DNA from: Saururus chinensis
Taxonomy: Eukaryota > Streptophyta > Magnoliopsida > Piperales > Saururaceae
DNA length: 64,000 bases
Direction of reading: 5' to 3'
Assembly: GCA_035235625.1 (NCBI GenBank)
Contig: CP141146.1
Coordinates: 39,663,709-39,727,708 of the forward strand
The notes under the pieces were generated by a model. The model was given only the letters and a program-made list of their open reading frames with translations. It was not told the origin of the DNA and did no database searches. Below are positions 13,403 through 23,600 of this stretch, piece after piece. Position numbers and translations under genes: made by a program. The number at the start of each line of letters is the position of its first letter. The stretch's first letter is position 1.

Positions 13403-16400
13403 TCAGGTGGTCTCATCCTCGAATAGCTCCGGATAGGAACGACGCATCTCAGTCTCTGGTTCCCAAGTTTGTTCTTCAAAAGCTTGACTTTGCCACAAAA
13501 CTTTGACCAATGGAATAGTCTTGTTTCTTAAGACTTGATTCTTTTTATCCAATATTTTCACAGGCCTTTCTGCAAAGGTAAGATCAGGTTGCAACTCCAC
13601 CAAATTGTAGTCAATTATATGCGATGGATCTTGCATATACTTCCTCAACATTGACACATGAAAAACATTATGAACTTCAGCTAAGTTAGGGGGCAAAGCG
13701 AGTCTGTAAGCAGCTGGACCAATCCCTTCAAGGATCTCAAAGGGTCCAACATAGCGTGGACTGAGCTTGCCCCTTTTTCCAAATCGCATAACTCCCTTGG
13801 TTGGTGAGACCTTTAGGAATACATGATCACCAATCTGGAATTCTAACTCCCTCCGCCTCTGATCTGCATAATTCTTCTGCCTATTCTGTGCCGTCAACAA
13901 TTTATGTTTGATTTTCTTGACCTTATCTGCACATTGTTGTATAATTTCAGACTTGAAAATCCTCCGCTCACCTACTTCATCCCAGTATGTAGGATAACGA
14001 CATGATCGTCCATAAAGGGCTTCATAAGGTGCCATGTCAATGCTAGAATGATAGCTGTTATTGTAGGCGAACTCAATCAAGGGTAGGAACTCATCCCAAT
14101 TACCCTTCCAATCCAAAATGCATGCCCGGAGCATATCCTCTAGAACTTGGATGGTACGCTCTGACTGGCCATCAGTCTGAGGATGGAAAGCTGTGCTATA
14201 GTTCAATTTTGTCCCTAAGGCTTCTTGCACACTTTTCCAATATCTAGAAGTGAAACGTGGATCCCTATCAGAGACAATCGATGTTGGAGTGCCATGGAGT
14301 CTCATAATTTCTCTAACATAAAGTTGAGCCAAACCCTCTGGTGACTGCTTCCACCTAATGGGTAAGAAGTGCACAGTCTTTGTCAACCTATCCACCACAA
14401 CCCATACTACATCATGATGCTTCTGTGTCTTAGGCAGTCCCACAACAAAGTCCATTGTGATATGCTCCCATTTCCACTGTGGGATTTCTAAGGGATTTAG
14501 TAAACCTGCAGGTCTCTGATGCTCTGCCTTAACCTGCTGGCAAGTCAAACATTTTGACACAAATTCCCCGATGTCTCTCTTCATGCCTTCCCACCAAAAA
14601 CTCCGCTTTATGTCCTGATACATTTTATTTCCTTCTGGATGTATCGTGTATTTGGAATGATGGGCTTCACATAGTAGTTCCTGCCTTAAGTCAGGGATGG
14701 CGGGAACCACTAGCCTTCCTCTAAAACGCACACTTGCATCAGTCCCTTGAGAAAAATTCGGTCTTTCTACCAATTTCAGAACCTGATCATCGGTTTGTTG
14801 AGCTGCAATGATCCTCTCCACAAGTGCTGATTGGATAGAAAAGTTGGCCAGCATTGGCCTTCCTCTTTTAGAAGGAACTTCAATATAAAGGCTGGCCATA
14901 CTCTGTAACAATTCCCATTCCTTAATCATCATATGAGCCACCAAGGTTTCAGATTTTCTACTTAGAGCATCTGCCACCACGTTTGCTTTTCCAGGGTGAT
15001 ACAAAATTGTAAAGTCATAGTCCTTCATATACTCAAGCCATCTTCTTTGCCTCATATTTAAGTCCTTCTGTGAAAACACATACTTTAAGCTTTTGTGATC
15101 AGTATAAACTTCGAAGGTTTCACCATAGAGGTAATGTCGCCATATCTTCAGAGCAAAAACCACAGTAGCCAATTCTAGATCATGAGTGGGATAATTTTGC
15201 TCATGAACCTTCAATTGCCTAGATGCATAAGCTATGACCTTGCCTCGCTGCATTAGCACACAACCCAACCCCTTACTAGAGGCATCACTAAAAATCACAA
15301 ACCCCCCTTCCCCTGATGGTAAGGTAAGAATAGGGGCACTGGTTAGTCTTCTCTTCAATTCCTGAAAACTGTTCTCACATGTTTCATCCCATGTAAACCT
15401 AACACCCTTCCTGGTTAGCTTGGTCATGGGTAAGGCCAAAGTAGAAAATCCTTCAATGAACCTCCTGTAATACCCTGCTAAACCAAGGAAACTACGAATT
15501 TCTGTAACAGATTTAGGTCTTTCCCATCTCATCACAGCCTCTACTTTTGCAGGGTCAACTGATTCTCCCTCCTTGGATATGACATGTCCCAAGAAGTGGA
15601 TGCTTTCTAACCAAAAGTCACATTTATTGAATTTAGCATATAGCTTATGCTCCCTCAACACCTGTAATACCTGTCTTAAGTGTGCCCTATGCTCTTGAAT
15701 AGAATTAGAATAGATAAGAATATCATCCACAAATACTATAACAAAATGATCTAACCATGGCTGATAGATTCTATTCATAAGGTCCATAAAAGCTGCAGGA
15801 GCATTGGTCAGTCCAAAGGGCATCACTAAGAACTCATAATGACCATACCTTGTTCTGAAAGCAGTTTTAGGAATGTCCTCATCCCGAATTCTGAGCTGAT
15901 GATAGCCAGATCGCAGGTCAATGCGAGAGAAGACTTTCGCTGAATGTAGCTGGTCAAAAAGATCATCTATTCGAGGCAAGGGATATTTATTCTTAATTGT
16001 CACCTGATTCAGCATTCTATAGTCGATGCACAATCTGAGGGACCCATCCTTCTTCTTGACAAACAAAATAGGTGCTCCCCAAGGGGAAACACTTGGGCGG
16101 ATAAACCCCTTATCAAGCAGCTCCTGAAGTTGCTCCTTCAGTACCTTCAATTCTGCTGGTGCCATTCTGTAAGGAGCCTTAGAAACTGGTGCAGTGCCAG
16201 GTATAAGTTCTATTGTGAAATCAACTTCCCTCTTAGGAGGTAAACTAGGCAACTCATCCGGGAACACATCCTCAAACTCAGAGACAACATCTAGTTGCTC
16301 TAGGTTTGGTGATACAGACTCCATGGTAATAACACTTGCCAAGTAAGCCACACACCCCTTGGCCAGGAGTTTATGAGCTTTCATGGCAGAGACAATACAA

Positions 16401-17578
16401 GAATTACTCCCCTGTTTGACTCCCTGAAAGACAAGGGTAGTCCCCCCTGATAGAGTGAATGTAACTCTTTTCTTTTTACAATCTACCAAAGCAGAGTAAG
16501 TAGACAACCAATCCATCCCTAAGATTACATCAAAGTCAACCATGTCCAAAAGAACAAGGTCTGCACGCAAAATTCTCTCACATACACAGATAGGAACATT
16601 CTCAAAATAATCTATCACAGATATAGAGCTTCCTACCGGTGTCATTACAACCAAAGGTGGTTTAAGTTTAGAACTAGGCTGATTCATGAATAGAGAAAAA
16701 TCAGGGGAAATAAAAGAATGAGTAGCACCAGGATCAATCAAAATCTTAGCATAAGAGTCTAAGATAGACATGGTACCTTCAACCACAACATTTTTCTGCG
16801 CATCCTCTGATGTAAGTGAAAAGACACGAGGAGGAATCTTTTTACTCGAGTCACCTTGTCCCCCCTGGTTCTTCTTTTCTGGACAATCTCTGGCTAAATG
16901 ACCTGTCTTCCTGCAGTTATAACAGATCCTATCCCCTGGATTGCAAACCTTGCCTGGATGATGCTTGCCACAAGATCGACAACTCAGCTTATCACTAGTC
17001 TTCTGTTGTTGGTGCTGATTTGAAGATGGCTGCCCTGGATCCCTCTGTTGTTGGTGCTGATTTGAAGATGGCTGGCCTGGACCCCTTTGTTGTTGTTTGA
17101 AAGGCGAACCAGAATCCCTGGTAGCCCCTGGCCTATTCTGACCCTCAAAAGCCTTTGCCTTCTTAGCCTCCTGCTTAACTTCTGTCCTCAATGTCCCTGA
17201 AGTGAGTCTTTTCCTGTTGTCTTTGCATCTATTGAAATCTTTCTCAAATCTGCTTGCATGCTCAACCGCATTTGCAAAGGTTTTGGGATCTGTGCTCATC
17301 ACCTTAGCTCTGAGCCCATCCCTAAGCCCATAAACAAATTTCCTGATCCTCTTAGCCTCAGTAGCACATAGGTCCGGTGCAAATCTCTGTAGTCGAACAA
17401 AATTTGTCTCATATTGATGCACTGTCAGCTCACCCTGCTCCAAAGCAAGAAATTCCTGCTCCTTTGTCTGTTGCACATGTTCAGGGAAGTATTGTTTATT
17501 AAACACTTCCAAGAACTCTGCCCACAAGATAAGAGAACTTGGCCGATCCTCGAAGTGTGTCCGTCTAGTAGACTTCCA
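13403..17578 (-). CDS. Tekay-like gag(C-terminal)-pol polyprotein
   Basis: A long open frame; the first ATG after the amber stop is at 17527, giving 1374 residues. Approximate positions from that ATG: rest of gag ([11 protein letters not shown]), with a duplicated Gln-rich linker ([15 protein letters not shown], then [15 protein letters not shown]) around 150; CCHC knuckle [14 protein letters not shown] near 205; aspartic protease [12 protein letters not shown] near 262; reverse transcriptase with [11 protein letters not shown] and [10 protein letters not shown] near 596; RNase H with FSDASSKG near 744 and [11 protein letters not shown]; integrase with [11 protein letters not shown] near 1045, SDRDPRF near 1086 and TDGQSERTI near 1120. 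The C-terminal chromodomain-like end has [16 protein letters not shown]. The domain order and this end point to the Tekay/Del chromovirus clade. All main catalytic motifs are present and no frameshift is seen. The element's role is to copy itself through RNA. Confidence 0.93.
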   Translation of the reverse strand, partial: WKSTRRTHFEDRPSSLILWAEFLEVFNKQYFPEHVQQTKEQEFLALEQGELTVHQYETNFVRLQRFAPDLCATEAKRIRKFVYGLRDGLRAKVMSTDPKTFANAVEHASRFEKDFNRCKDNRKRLTSGTLRTEVKQEAKKAKAFEGQNRPGATRDSGSPFKQQQRGPGQPSSNQHQQQRDPGQPSSNQHQQQKTSDKLSCRSCGKHHPGKVCNPGDRICYNCRKTGHLARDCPEKKNQGGQGDSSKKIPPRVFSLTSEDAQKNVVVEGTMSILDSYAKILIDPGATHSFISPDFSLFMNQPSSKLKPPLVVMTPVGSSISVIDYFENVPICVCERILRADLVLLDMVDFDVILGMDWLSTYSALVDCKKKRVTFTLSGGTTLVFQGVKQGSNSCIVSAMKAHKLLAKGCVAYLASVITMESVSPNLEQLDVVSEFEDVFPDELPSLPPKREVDFTIELIPGTAPVSKAPYRMAPAELKVLKEQLQELLDKGFIRPSVSPWGAPILFVKKKDGSLRLCIDYRMLNQVTIKNKYPLPRIDDLFDQLHSAKVFSRIDLRSGYHQLRIRDEDIPKTAFRTRYGHYEFLVMPFGLTNAPAAFMDLMNRIYQPWLDHFVIVFVDDILIYSNSIQEHRAHLRQVLQVLREHKLYAKFNKCDFWLESIHFLGHVISKEGESVDPAKVEAVMRWERPKSVTEIRSFLGLAGYYRRFIEGFSTLALPMTKLTRKGVRFTWDETCENSFQELKRRLTSAPILTLPSGEGGFVIFSDASSKGLGCVLMQRGKVIAYASRQLKVHEQNYPTHDLELATVVFALKIWRHYLYGETFEVYTDHKSLKYVFSQKDLNMRQRRWLEYMKDYDFTILYHPGKANVVADALSRKSETLVAHMMIKEWELLQSMASLYIEVPSKRGRPMLANFSIQSALVERIIAAQQTDDQVLKLVERPNFSQGTDASVRFRGRLVVPAIPDLRQELLCEAHHSKYTIHPEGNKMYQDIKRSFWWEGMKRDIGEFVSKCLTCQQVKAEHQRPAGLLNPLEIPQWKWEHITMDFVVGLPKTQKHHDVVWVVVDRLTKTVHFLPIRWKQSPEGLAQLYVREIMRLHGTPTSIVSDRDPRFTSRYWKSVQEALGTKLNYSTAFHPQTDGQSERTIQVLEDMLRACILDWKGNWDEFLPLIEFAYNNSYHSSIDMAPYEALYGRSCRYPTYWDEVGERRIFKSEIIQQCADKVKKIKHKLLTAQNRQKNYADQRRRELEFQIGDHVFLKVSPTKGVMRFGKRGKLSPRYVGPFEILEGIGPAAYRLALPPNLAEVHNVFHVSMLRKYMQDPSHIIDYNLVELQPDLTFAERPVKILDKKNQVLRNKTIPLVKVLWQSQAFEEQTWEPETEMRRSYPELFEDETT

Positions 17579-18049
17579 CTAGAAATGAGCCTCGCCGGTG
17601 AGGATAAAAGTGGCCAATGTGACTTTATTATCCTCTGCCACCGCCAATGCCTCAAATACCTTCTCGACCTCCTGTAGCCACTCTTCTCCCTTATCTGGAT
17701 CATCCAGCCCAGTGAAAGGTGAGGTCAACAACTTGAAGCGCTGAACCAGAGTACCTTGATCCTTTTCTGCCTTCTTCTTAGGATCAGGGCGAAGACTAGC
17801 TTGAGTTTGAGCAAAATCTGCTAAACCCTGAATCATCTCTAACAAGCGGCTCTCATTGCTTCCCCTAGAGGTGTTGGAGGGGGAAGCAACATGAGCTTCT
17901 TTAACCCGTCTCATCGCCTCTGCTCCTAAGGACTCTGCACGTCGTGGTGATATAGGTGGATTAGGAGTGGTTTCTCGGTTCTCCTCAGCCTGTACTCCTC
18001 TTCCCCGATTTCTGGCACGTCGATACACTAGATCGTGACCTCCTTCCAT
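17579..18049 (-). CDS. Tekay-like gag N-terminal part, ended by an amber stop
   Basis: This starts at the first good ATG after the primer site (MEGGHDLVYRRARNRGRG, 18049); a more upstream ATG at 18097 is in the same frame. It runs through a charged region into the start of the retrotransposon gag domain (SPFTGLDDPDKGEEWLQEVE, ILTGEAHF) and meets TAG at 17579-17581. The frame then continues without shift into the long downstream ORF with WKSTRRTHF. The stop sits where the family normally has a tryptophan, so one G-to-A change explains it. It is in the middle of gag, not at a gag/pol border. Confidence 0.85.
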   Translation of the reverse strand: MEGGHDLVYRRARNRGRGVQAEENRETTPNPPISPRRAESLGAEAMRRVKEAHVASPSNTSRGSNESRLLEMIQGLADFAQTQASLRPDPKKKAEKDQGTLVQRFKLLTSPFTGLDDPDKGEEWLQEVEKVFEALAVAEDNKVTLATFILTGEAHF

Positions 18050-18147
18050 TGATCTACAAGACAATGACAAGAAGGTTACTTCTACCCAATCCCACAACTC
18101 AAACTAGTTACATTTCCAGACAACTTTAGACTTGCAGATAGATGATT

Positions 18148-18159
18148 GCTCTGATACCA
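18148..18159 (-). other. tRNA-iMet primer binding site
   Basis: The minus strand reads TGGTATCAGAGC two bases inside the 5' LTR. This is the usual plant LTR-retrotransposon primer site, complementary to initiator methionine tRNA. Confidence 0.92.
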
Positions 18160-18161
18160 AC

Positions 18162-18929
18162 TGTTACGACCCGGATTTTTAAAAACCCTTTTTAATGCAG
18201 AACCATCGATAAATCACGATAATTTTTTTTTAAAATCAAATCAATTCAGCCGACTAAATATCCAGGTCATAATCATTGGGGTTCGTAAATATGGATAGCA
18301 AATCATATAATATCATATAAGAGTAACCAAAAATCCACAAAAGTGCAACCCTTACATCTGTCTGGAAATAAGCAACTAATCAAAGTTGGCTCTCACGCCA
18401 TTATTACAATCATTCAAAATGTACTAAAATAATGGAACTAAATCCTACTAGAGCTAAGTTGTCCTCAATCTGAAAGTCCAGTCCCGATCCTGCTAGTCCT
18501 CACCAGAAGATCCTGCAAAACCAGGTTGCTGAGTATACTAATCTTAACTCAAAACTAAGACAGCAAACCTACCTCAAACGTCGATTTTCCGTCGATCCAC
18601 AAACGCCGGAGCTCCACCCTCAATCACCTTCTTCTCTAATTTTTCTAGGTAAAATTAGAGTTAAAATTAGGGGAACATCTAAATTTATAGTGAGGGGATT
18701 AGGGTTTAATTGGGTAAGGATTAAACCAAGTAGGATAGGGAATCCTAAGTGGTTTAAACCCTCCCAAATTAAGTGGTCCGTCCACCACTTAATTGGGCCT
18801 GCAATGGGCTTTGCAGATCTTTCTGCACAGCCCAAAAACTATTCTGCATACCCCAAATCCTGTAAATTCCTAAAAAAATCCAGAAAAATAGGGAAAAATT
18901 CTAGAAAAATACCTAAAATTTCCTGGATA
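18162..18929 (-). repeat. 5' LTR of the Tekay-like element
   Basis: 768 bp, TGTTACGACCCGG to CCTGGATA on the plus strand. Against the other LTR it lacks about 20 bp near 18336 and its terminal CA dinucleotide has become TA. Confidence 0.92.
18681..18689 (-). promoter_or_regulatory. TATA box in the 5' LTR
   Basis: The minus strand reads TATAAATTT within the LTR, about 0.64 kb upstream of gag. This is the likely core promoter of the element. The same motif is kept in the other LTR. Confidence 0.55.
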
Positions 18930-19430
18930 CGGGATAAGGGAGATACGACCGTTTAAAGTTGAACATAGTGTGTAGGGCCTATTTACCGGAATTAGATGTG
19001 CTGATTATCCGTTCAAGTCACTATACGAGTGTAGTTAATTAAAGTGACAAAAATTAATTTTTAGATGCCCAATTAAATTGCCTAAGTAGGGAGGTTTGGC
19101 TCAACTTCTAAGGGGATTAGGATTCATAATCTCTATGTCTATAAATAGATATTTATGACTTTTTGAGACGCAACTTTTGGCCTTTAAAGGAGAGATGAAG
19201 CCGTCAATGGCGGAACTTTTCCTGCAAATCCGACTGGCAATGGAGGTGCAAAGGACCAAAGAAAAAACAATAAACAAAGGAAAAAGTAAGCCTCACACTT
19301 TTAATTCCATTTGCTATAAATATGTAAAAATTACATTAAGAAGATTAGAGTGGGTGTCGGCTTTATCTGCCAAGCCACGTCTGGCAATGTTGGCAGCCAT
19401 CATGACCTCCATTTCATCCTAAAATAGGTA
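18930..19430 (+). repeat. Fragment of a related long LTR
   Basis: Directly after the Tekay-like LTR comes sequence that follows the order of the solo LTR at 53.32-53.6 kb: AGGGAGATA, GTTTAAAG/TTTGAAG, GGGCCTATTTA, AATTAATTTTTA, GGGGATTAGGA/GGGGTTAGGA, then an ATAAATA/TATAAAA core and a GATGGAA/CAATGGCGGAA start of a GC-rich part. I read it as the 5' half of a diverged plus-strand LTR. Only the right half is seen. The left half is not present beyond 12571. Confidence 0.55.
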
Positions 19431-20496
19431 ATATAATATTTGTTTAAAATCCAGAGAAGCCAAGTAATATAAAAAAACTCACCTATAAAATATTCTTTGT
19501 TTCTTGTCAACTGTTGGATTTATGTGGAATGTGTTTTTGAAAAGAATTATTTGCTAAGCTTAGTTGCACCATTATTCCTTGGATCAAATCTATCAAAAAG
19601 GTCATTTTGAGGTCCACCTTACCCCTAACCTTAAAATAATTAAACATGCAAACTCTGACCTTACTTGAGTCAAGTCAGGTCAGGTTATGCAAATAATAAA
19701 AGATTACTATAATAATCTCATAGGATTCACAATTTCAATATTTCCTTTCAGCTATGGACTCCTAAAAGATTCTGTACACAAGATCTTAAGATTTAGGTAT
19801 GAAAAGACAGCATGTAGGTAAACACCCTAACCAACCCTTATATTAATAAGGTCCAAATTCCCAACTTTAACCCTAGTTATCATATTAATAGGGTTGGGTC
19901 AAGTCAGGTTATGCAGGTTGAGTTTAAGTTTTTTCAGCCCTACCCACGTACATTGTAAATATGCTCTCATCGTTCACTAAAGTACGGGTAAACCATGTAG
20001 TTAGGGAAGGGAACAGGGCAACAGACCGTCTTGCCAATGCTGTCCATGTTGTTCATTTGTGTGTGTGTCGGAGGGGGAGGGGGGCCTGGGCAAACTTCTA
20101 TAGTGTACGGACCTCAATGAATAGTTTAGCGCAAAAAGAGTACACAAGCAGCTGAGGAAGGGAGTATAATCTATTCATTTCTTATGGGACTAATCAACCC
20201 AAGACACAGTAATGGATCATTAACGTTATACGGACCCAATTCCTACAAAACTCGAAATATACATTTGACCAAAATTGCGATTCGGCAATGCCTCAGGAGG
20301 GTACATAGGATAGATGTAAACCATGAATGAAGCAGTCAACACGCAGTTAGGTGCTCTAACCTGCTCTACCTTTTCTTGCACAAGACGCTTATGCTGGAAT
20401 AGCTTTCTTTACCACTCATTTATTTTATTATGATTTTTCTTTAATAATTAATATACAAATTACACAGACATAAAAGAACAACAAATGAAAATAACA
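19431..20496. other. Intergenic DNA, repeat-derived
   Basis: AT-rich sequence with repeated TCAAGTCAGGT-like motifs at 19640-19920, probably MITE debris. A LINE scrap at 19961 is listed separately. No gene is seen. The right end should hold the distal 3' UTR or downstream region of SUV3. Confidence 0.5.
19961..20050 (+). pseudogene. LINE RNase H domain fragment
   Basis: FTKVRVNHVVREGNRATDRL followed by ANA matches the C-terminal stretch of the RNase H domain found in plant non-LTR retrotransposons (pattern V.HV.REGN..AD.LAN). Nothing else of the element is recognisable around it. Confidence 0.55.
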
Positions 20497-20592
20497 CTCC
20501 CTATGTACTATATTATCCGTTCCATTTGTTTTTTTTAAATGATCTAAATTTAGTTCATTTTTAAAAACTAAATGGAGCTAGTAAAGAGGGAG
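20497..20592. mobile_element. Stowaway-type MITE just past the SUV3 stop codon
   Basis: 96 bp with inverted ends CTCCCTATGTACTAT and, inward from the right, CTCCCTCTTTACTAG, followed by CCATTT on one side and AAATGG on the other. TA flanks the right end; the left flank is CA, so that copy may have mutated. It begins 61 bp downstream of the SUV3 stop (minus strand) and so probably lies in the 3' UTR. Confidence 0.75.
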
Positions 20593-20652
20593 TATTATAA
20601 AGAAACATGAGTAGATAAACTAAGTTATAGGATAAACCAAAAGACAAAAATA

Positions 20653-23600
20653 TCATGAATGTGCTTCAATATGTCTTTGCCTAACTATTGATCTCGTATC
20701 CAAAGTCGCCAATGTCCTTCTCCCTCTAGGCTTTTGCCATCCCAGTCTCTCCAGGAATTCTTCAATCAATCTAATATATCATCCAACCAGATGTCAGTGG
20801 GAAGCTGAAATCATTACCGGAATTAAATGCCTATATACATGTTTTTTTAACCAAAATGCTTATATACACTTACAAGCTGCATATTGCCTTCTGTGAAGAG
20901 GCCAACTCACGATCTGGAAATGAATCCTCCATCCGGAAACTTAACCAGACATAAAGATCTAGAACCTACAATCAACAAAGTTTGTTAGTTTAGTAACAGG
21001 CTGCAAAGTTACACAAAAGCAGTCAATAAAATAAAATAAGATATTACCTTGTGAATAGATTCAACCTCCTTTAGAGCACTTTGTGTTTTAGGCACCTGGA
21101 TTGTCCCAGGAGTAAATATTTCATTAAGTCGAACAATCCCTCTTTTCGCATAGCTTTGAGCAAACTGCACCTCATAGGAAGAGGTCAATCTCCATAAAAC
21201 CCTCATTCAAATAAATGAGCGAAAGAGACTTACAATAAGAATCATTCTAAATTCACAATAAGAATCATTCTAACCTGAACAAGGCCCTGAGCTGAAATAT
21301 CATCACTCATGTCAACAGGACTGCAAGTTGAGAAACAAAATTATAAATTTCTGGATATAATGCTTTTGACAAAAATCTAAGCCAAACTCTAGCTGTTGGG
21401 AAGATGGCCCTAAATAAAGATGTATAATGCTCTAATTGAATATTTTCCACAGTATTCACAATCAAGATTTGATCTCTTGTTCCAAATCTCTTCTACTACT
21501 TGATTACATTTATATGGTAAAACTAAACAAATACATGCATGTTTGTTATGTTCTGCAGTTAGCTAGGCAGTTATAATAATGTGCACGTAGGGAGTTATGT
21601 TAGTGTGCACATAGCTTTTGCTTATTGTTGCTTTTAATTAGTAATTAGGCAGTTTTAGTCTATGTAGTTAGTTAGTTATCCTTATGTAGCCTGATGGGCT
21701 AGGCCAGCCTAATTAAGGCCCGATGGTTGTAATCAGAGATTAAGAAATGATTAGTCTAATTTCCTCCTCTCTCTCAACTCCTCTTTCCTGAATTCAATCT
21801 CTCTTCCTTCCCAGCGAGATTGCACTTGCAATCAACAAGTGCGACTCTTTCTTTCATCCCCATTCCCCCTACTATCCCTCGTCTCTCAAATCCCTATTCT
21901 TCTTTATGAAATCCTGCAAGTTCATAACAACTGGTATCAGAGCAGCTTTCCTAGGCTATTCAATTTACAACATGGTGGCCAGAAAGGTGTACGAGCCCTG
22001 GAGGACGAGCCGCCAGCAGAAGCAGAGGTGGGACCTAGGCTTTCCGCCGCCCAAGACCCAGTCGCCAGTGACTGGGAACCCTTGCTCACCGCCCTAACAA
22101 CCATCCAATCTCAAACAGCGGAGGCTCAAAGGGCATTTCTACAGGAGCTTCGGTTGGATTTAAGGTCGTCGGCGGAATGCCAACAGGCTACACGGGTGCA
22201 AATCAGAAAAGACCAAGCCACCTACTTGGTAGCCTTCACGGCGACCCAGAATTCAGGCTAGATGCCAGCTGCCCCTACTCAGGCCCCCCGTCCCCATGGA
22301 AAGGGGCTTCTTCAGCAGCCCTCTTCTTCAATCTTTCACCCCAGGCCGGACCACACAGTCCACTCCGTGCCCCTAGCGTCCTCTACCAGTGACAAACGCG
22401 CTGCCCATCTCGCTGCTACTGGGCCAAGTCGCCCCCCATACAACTCAGTGGGCAGACCTGAGCAGCCCCCTCTTTCTTAATGGCATGACAATGACCTATA
22501 TTCTGATGAAGTGGCAGAACCAGGAGGGTACAGACCGGTCCCTAAGGCGAGCACCGTATGCCTAAATTTTTTGGAATATTCAGGGGAGGATAACTTGGCA
22601 TAGTGGGTCTCGCAAGCGGAGCAATTTTTCACATATCAAGGGACACACCCCAATCAGCGGGTTCTCTTGGCCTCCTTCCATATGAAAGGGGACGCCCTAG
22701 TATGGCTAGGGTAGCTCAAACAACAAGAGGGGGCAATCACCTGGGAGTATTTAGTTGCTGAGTTATGCGCCTGTTTTGGTCCAAACGAGTATCAAGATTT
22801 TGATTCCCGCCTACACAATCTCTACCAAACCTCTTCCATCCGGACCTATAAAATAGACATTGCACCGCTGGCCACCAGGGTCGAATGGACCCCTTTAGCT
22901 CTCCTCTCTAAGTTTGTAAGTGGGCTGCAGGAAGATATCCAAGCGGAAGTTCGACAGTTCAAGCCCGCCAACCTCCAACAAGCAATCCGCCTAGCCTGCA
23001 TTCAGCAAGAGAGACTTCAGCGCCTGTGGAAGGGAAACCGGTCCTTGCCAGGGGGCCGACCAACTCCAGCTCTCCCTACACCAGCCCCAAGCCCAATTCG
23101 CCGCCTTACACTGGCTCTCGTGGCCTCTGCTTTAACTGCGATGGGCGGTTTGTACTAGGTCACAAATGCAAACGTCTAGGCTCTGTGTTGATAATGGAAG
23201 AGGGGCTAGATACAAGTGATAGTTCGGTGACCGATGAGCCAAAGGGTGTACCAGAGATTTCTATGCATGTATTCGATGGGTCTTATGAGCCTCGTACATT
23301 TCAAGTGGATGAAGCTATAACACAGTAGGTCGTACACAACTTTATTAATGACAGGGTGGCTCGTAGGTTGGGGTGCACCATTCATCCATCTACTTCTTTC
23401 AATGTGTTTATCGGTGATGGGCGGTACTTACAGAACAGCTTCCATTCCTTTGGTGATTCAAGGTTATTTATTTCACATCGATTTGTTCTTACTTCCTACC
23501 AAGGGGGCTGATATTGTGTTGGGAGTACAATGGCTCCAAGACCTTGGACCCATTACTTGGGATTTGAAGCAGCTGCATATGGGTTTTCACTATGGGAATG

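Larger units (their letters stand above)
12571..18929 (-). mobile_element. Ty3/gypsy chromovirus, Tekay/Del-like, nearly complete
   Basis: A 6.36-kb LTR retrotransposon on the minus strand. The LTRs are at 12571-13360 (3') and 18162-18929 (5'). There is a tRNA-iMet primer site next to the 5' LTR, a polypurine tract next to the 3' LTR, and one gag-pol frame with a single in-frame amber codon. The LTRs differ by about 14 substitutions plus a ~20-bp deletion (gap near 18336) and small indels. Many of the changes are C-to-T or G-to-A. The left flank is CTAAT and the right flank CGGGA, so no target duplication is seen. Confidence 0.93.

Noticed and set aside
16735-16770. Protease motif D-P-G instead of D-S/T-G as a disabling change
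   Set aside because: As I recall, DPGATHSF-type variants occur in many plant Ty3/gypsy elements, so I do not count it as damage.
17579-17581. Programmed amber read-through between gag and pol
   Set aside because: The stop lies in the middle of the gag domain at a normally tryptophan position, not at a gag/pol border. A single G-to-A change explains it.
21932-21943. tRNA gene at primer-site motifs
   Set aside because: Only the 12-base complement of a tRNA 3' end is present, placed next to LTRs. No cloverleaf sequence surrounds it.
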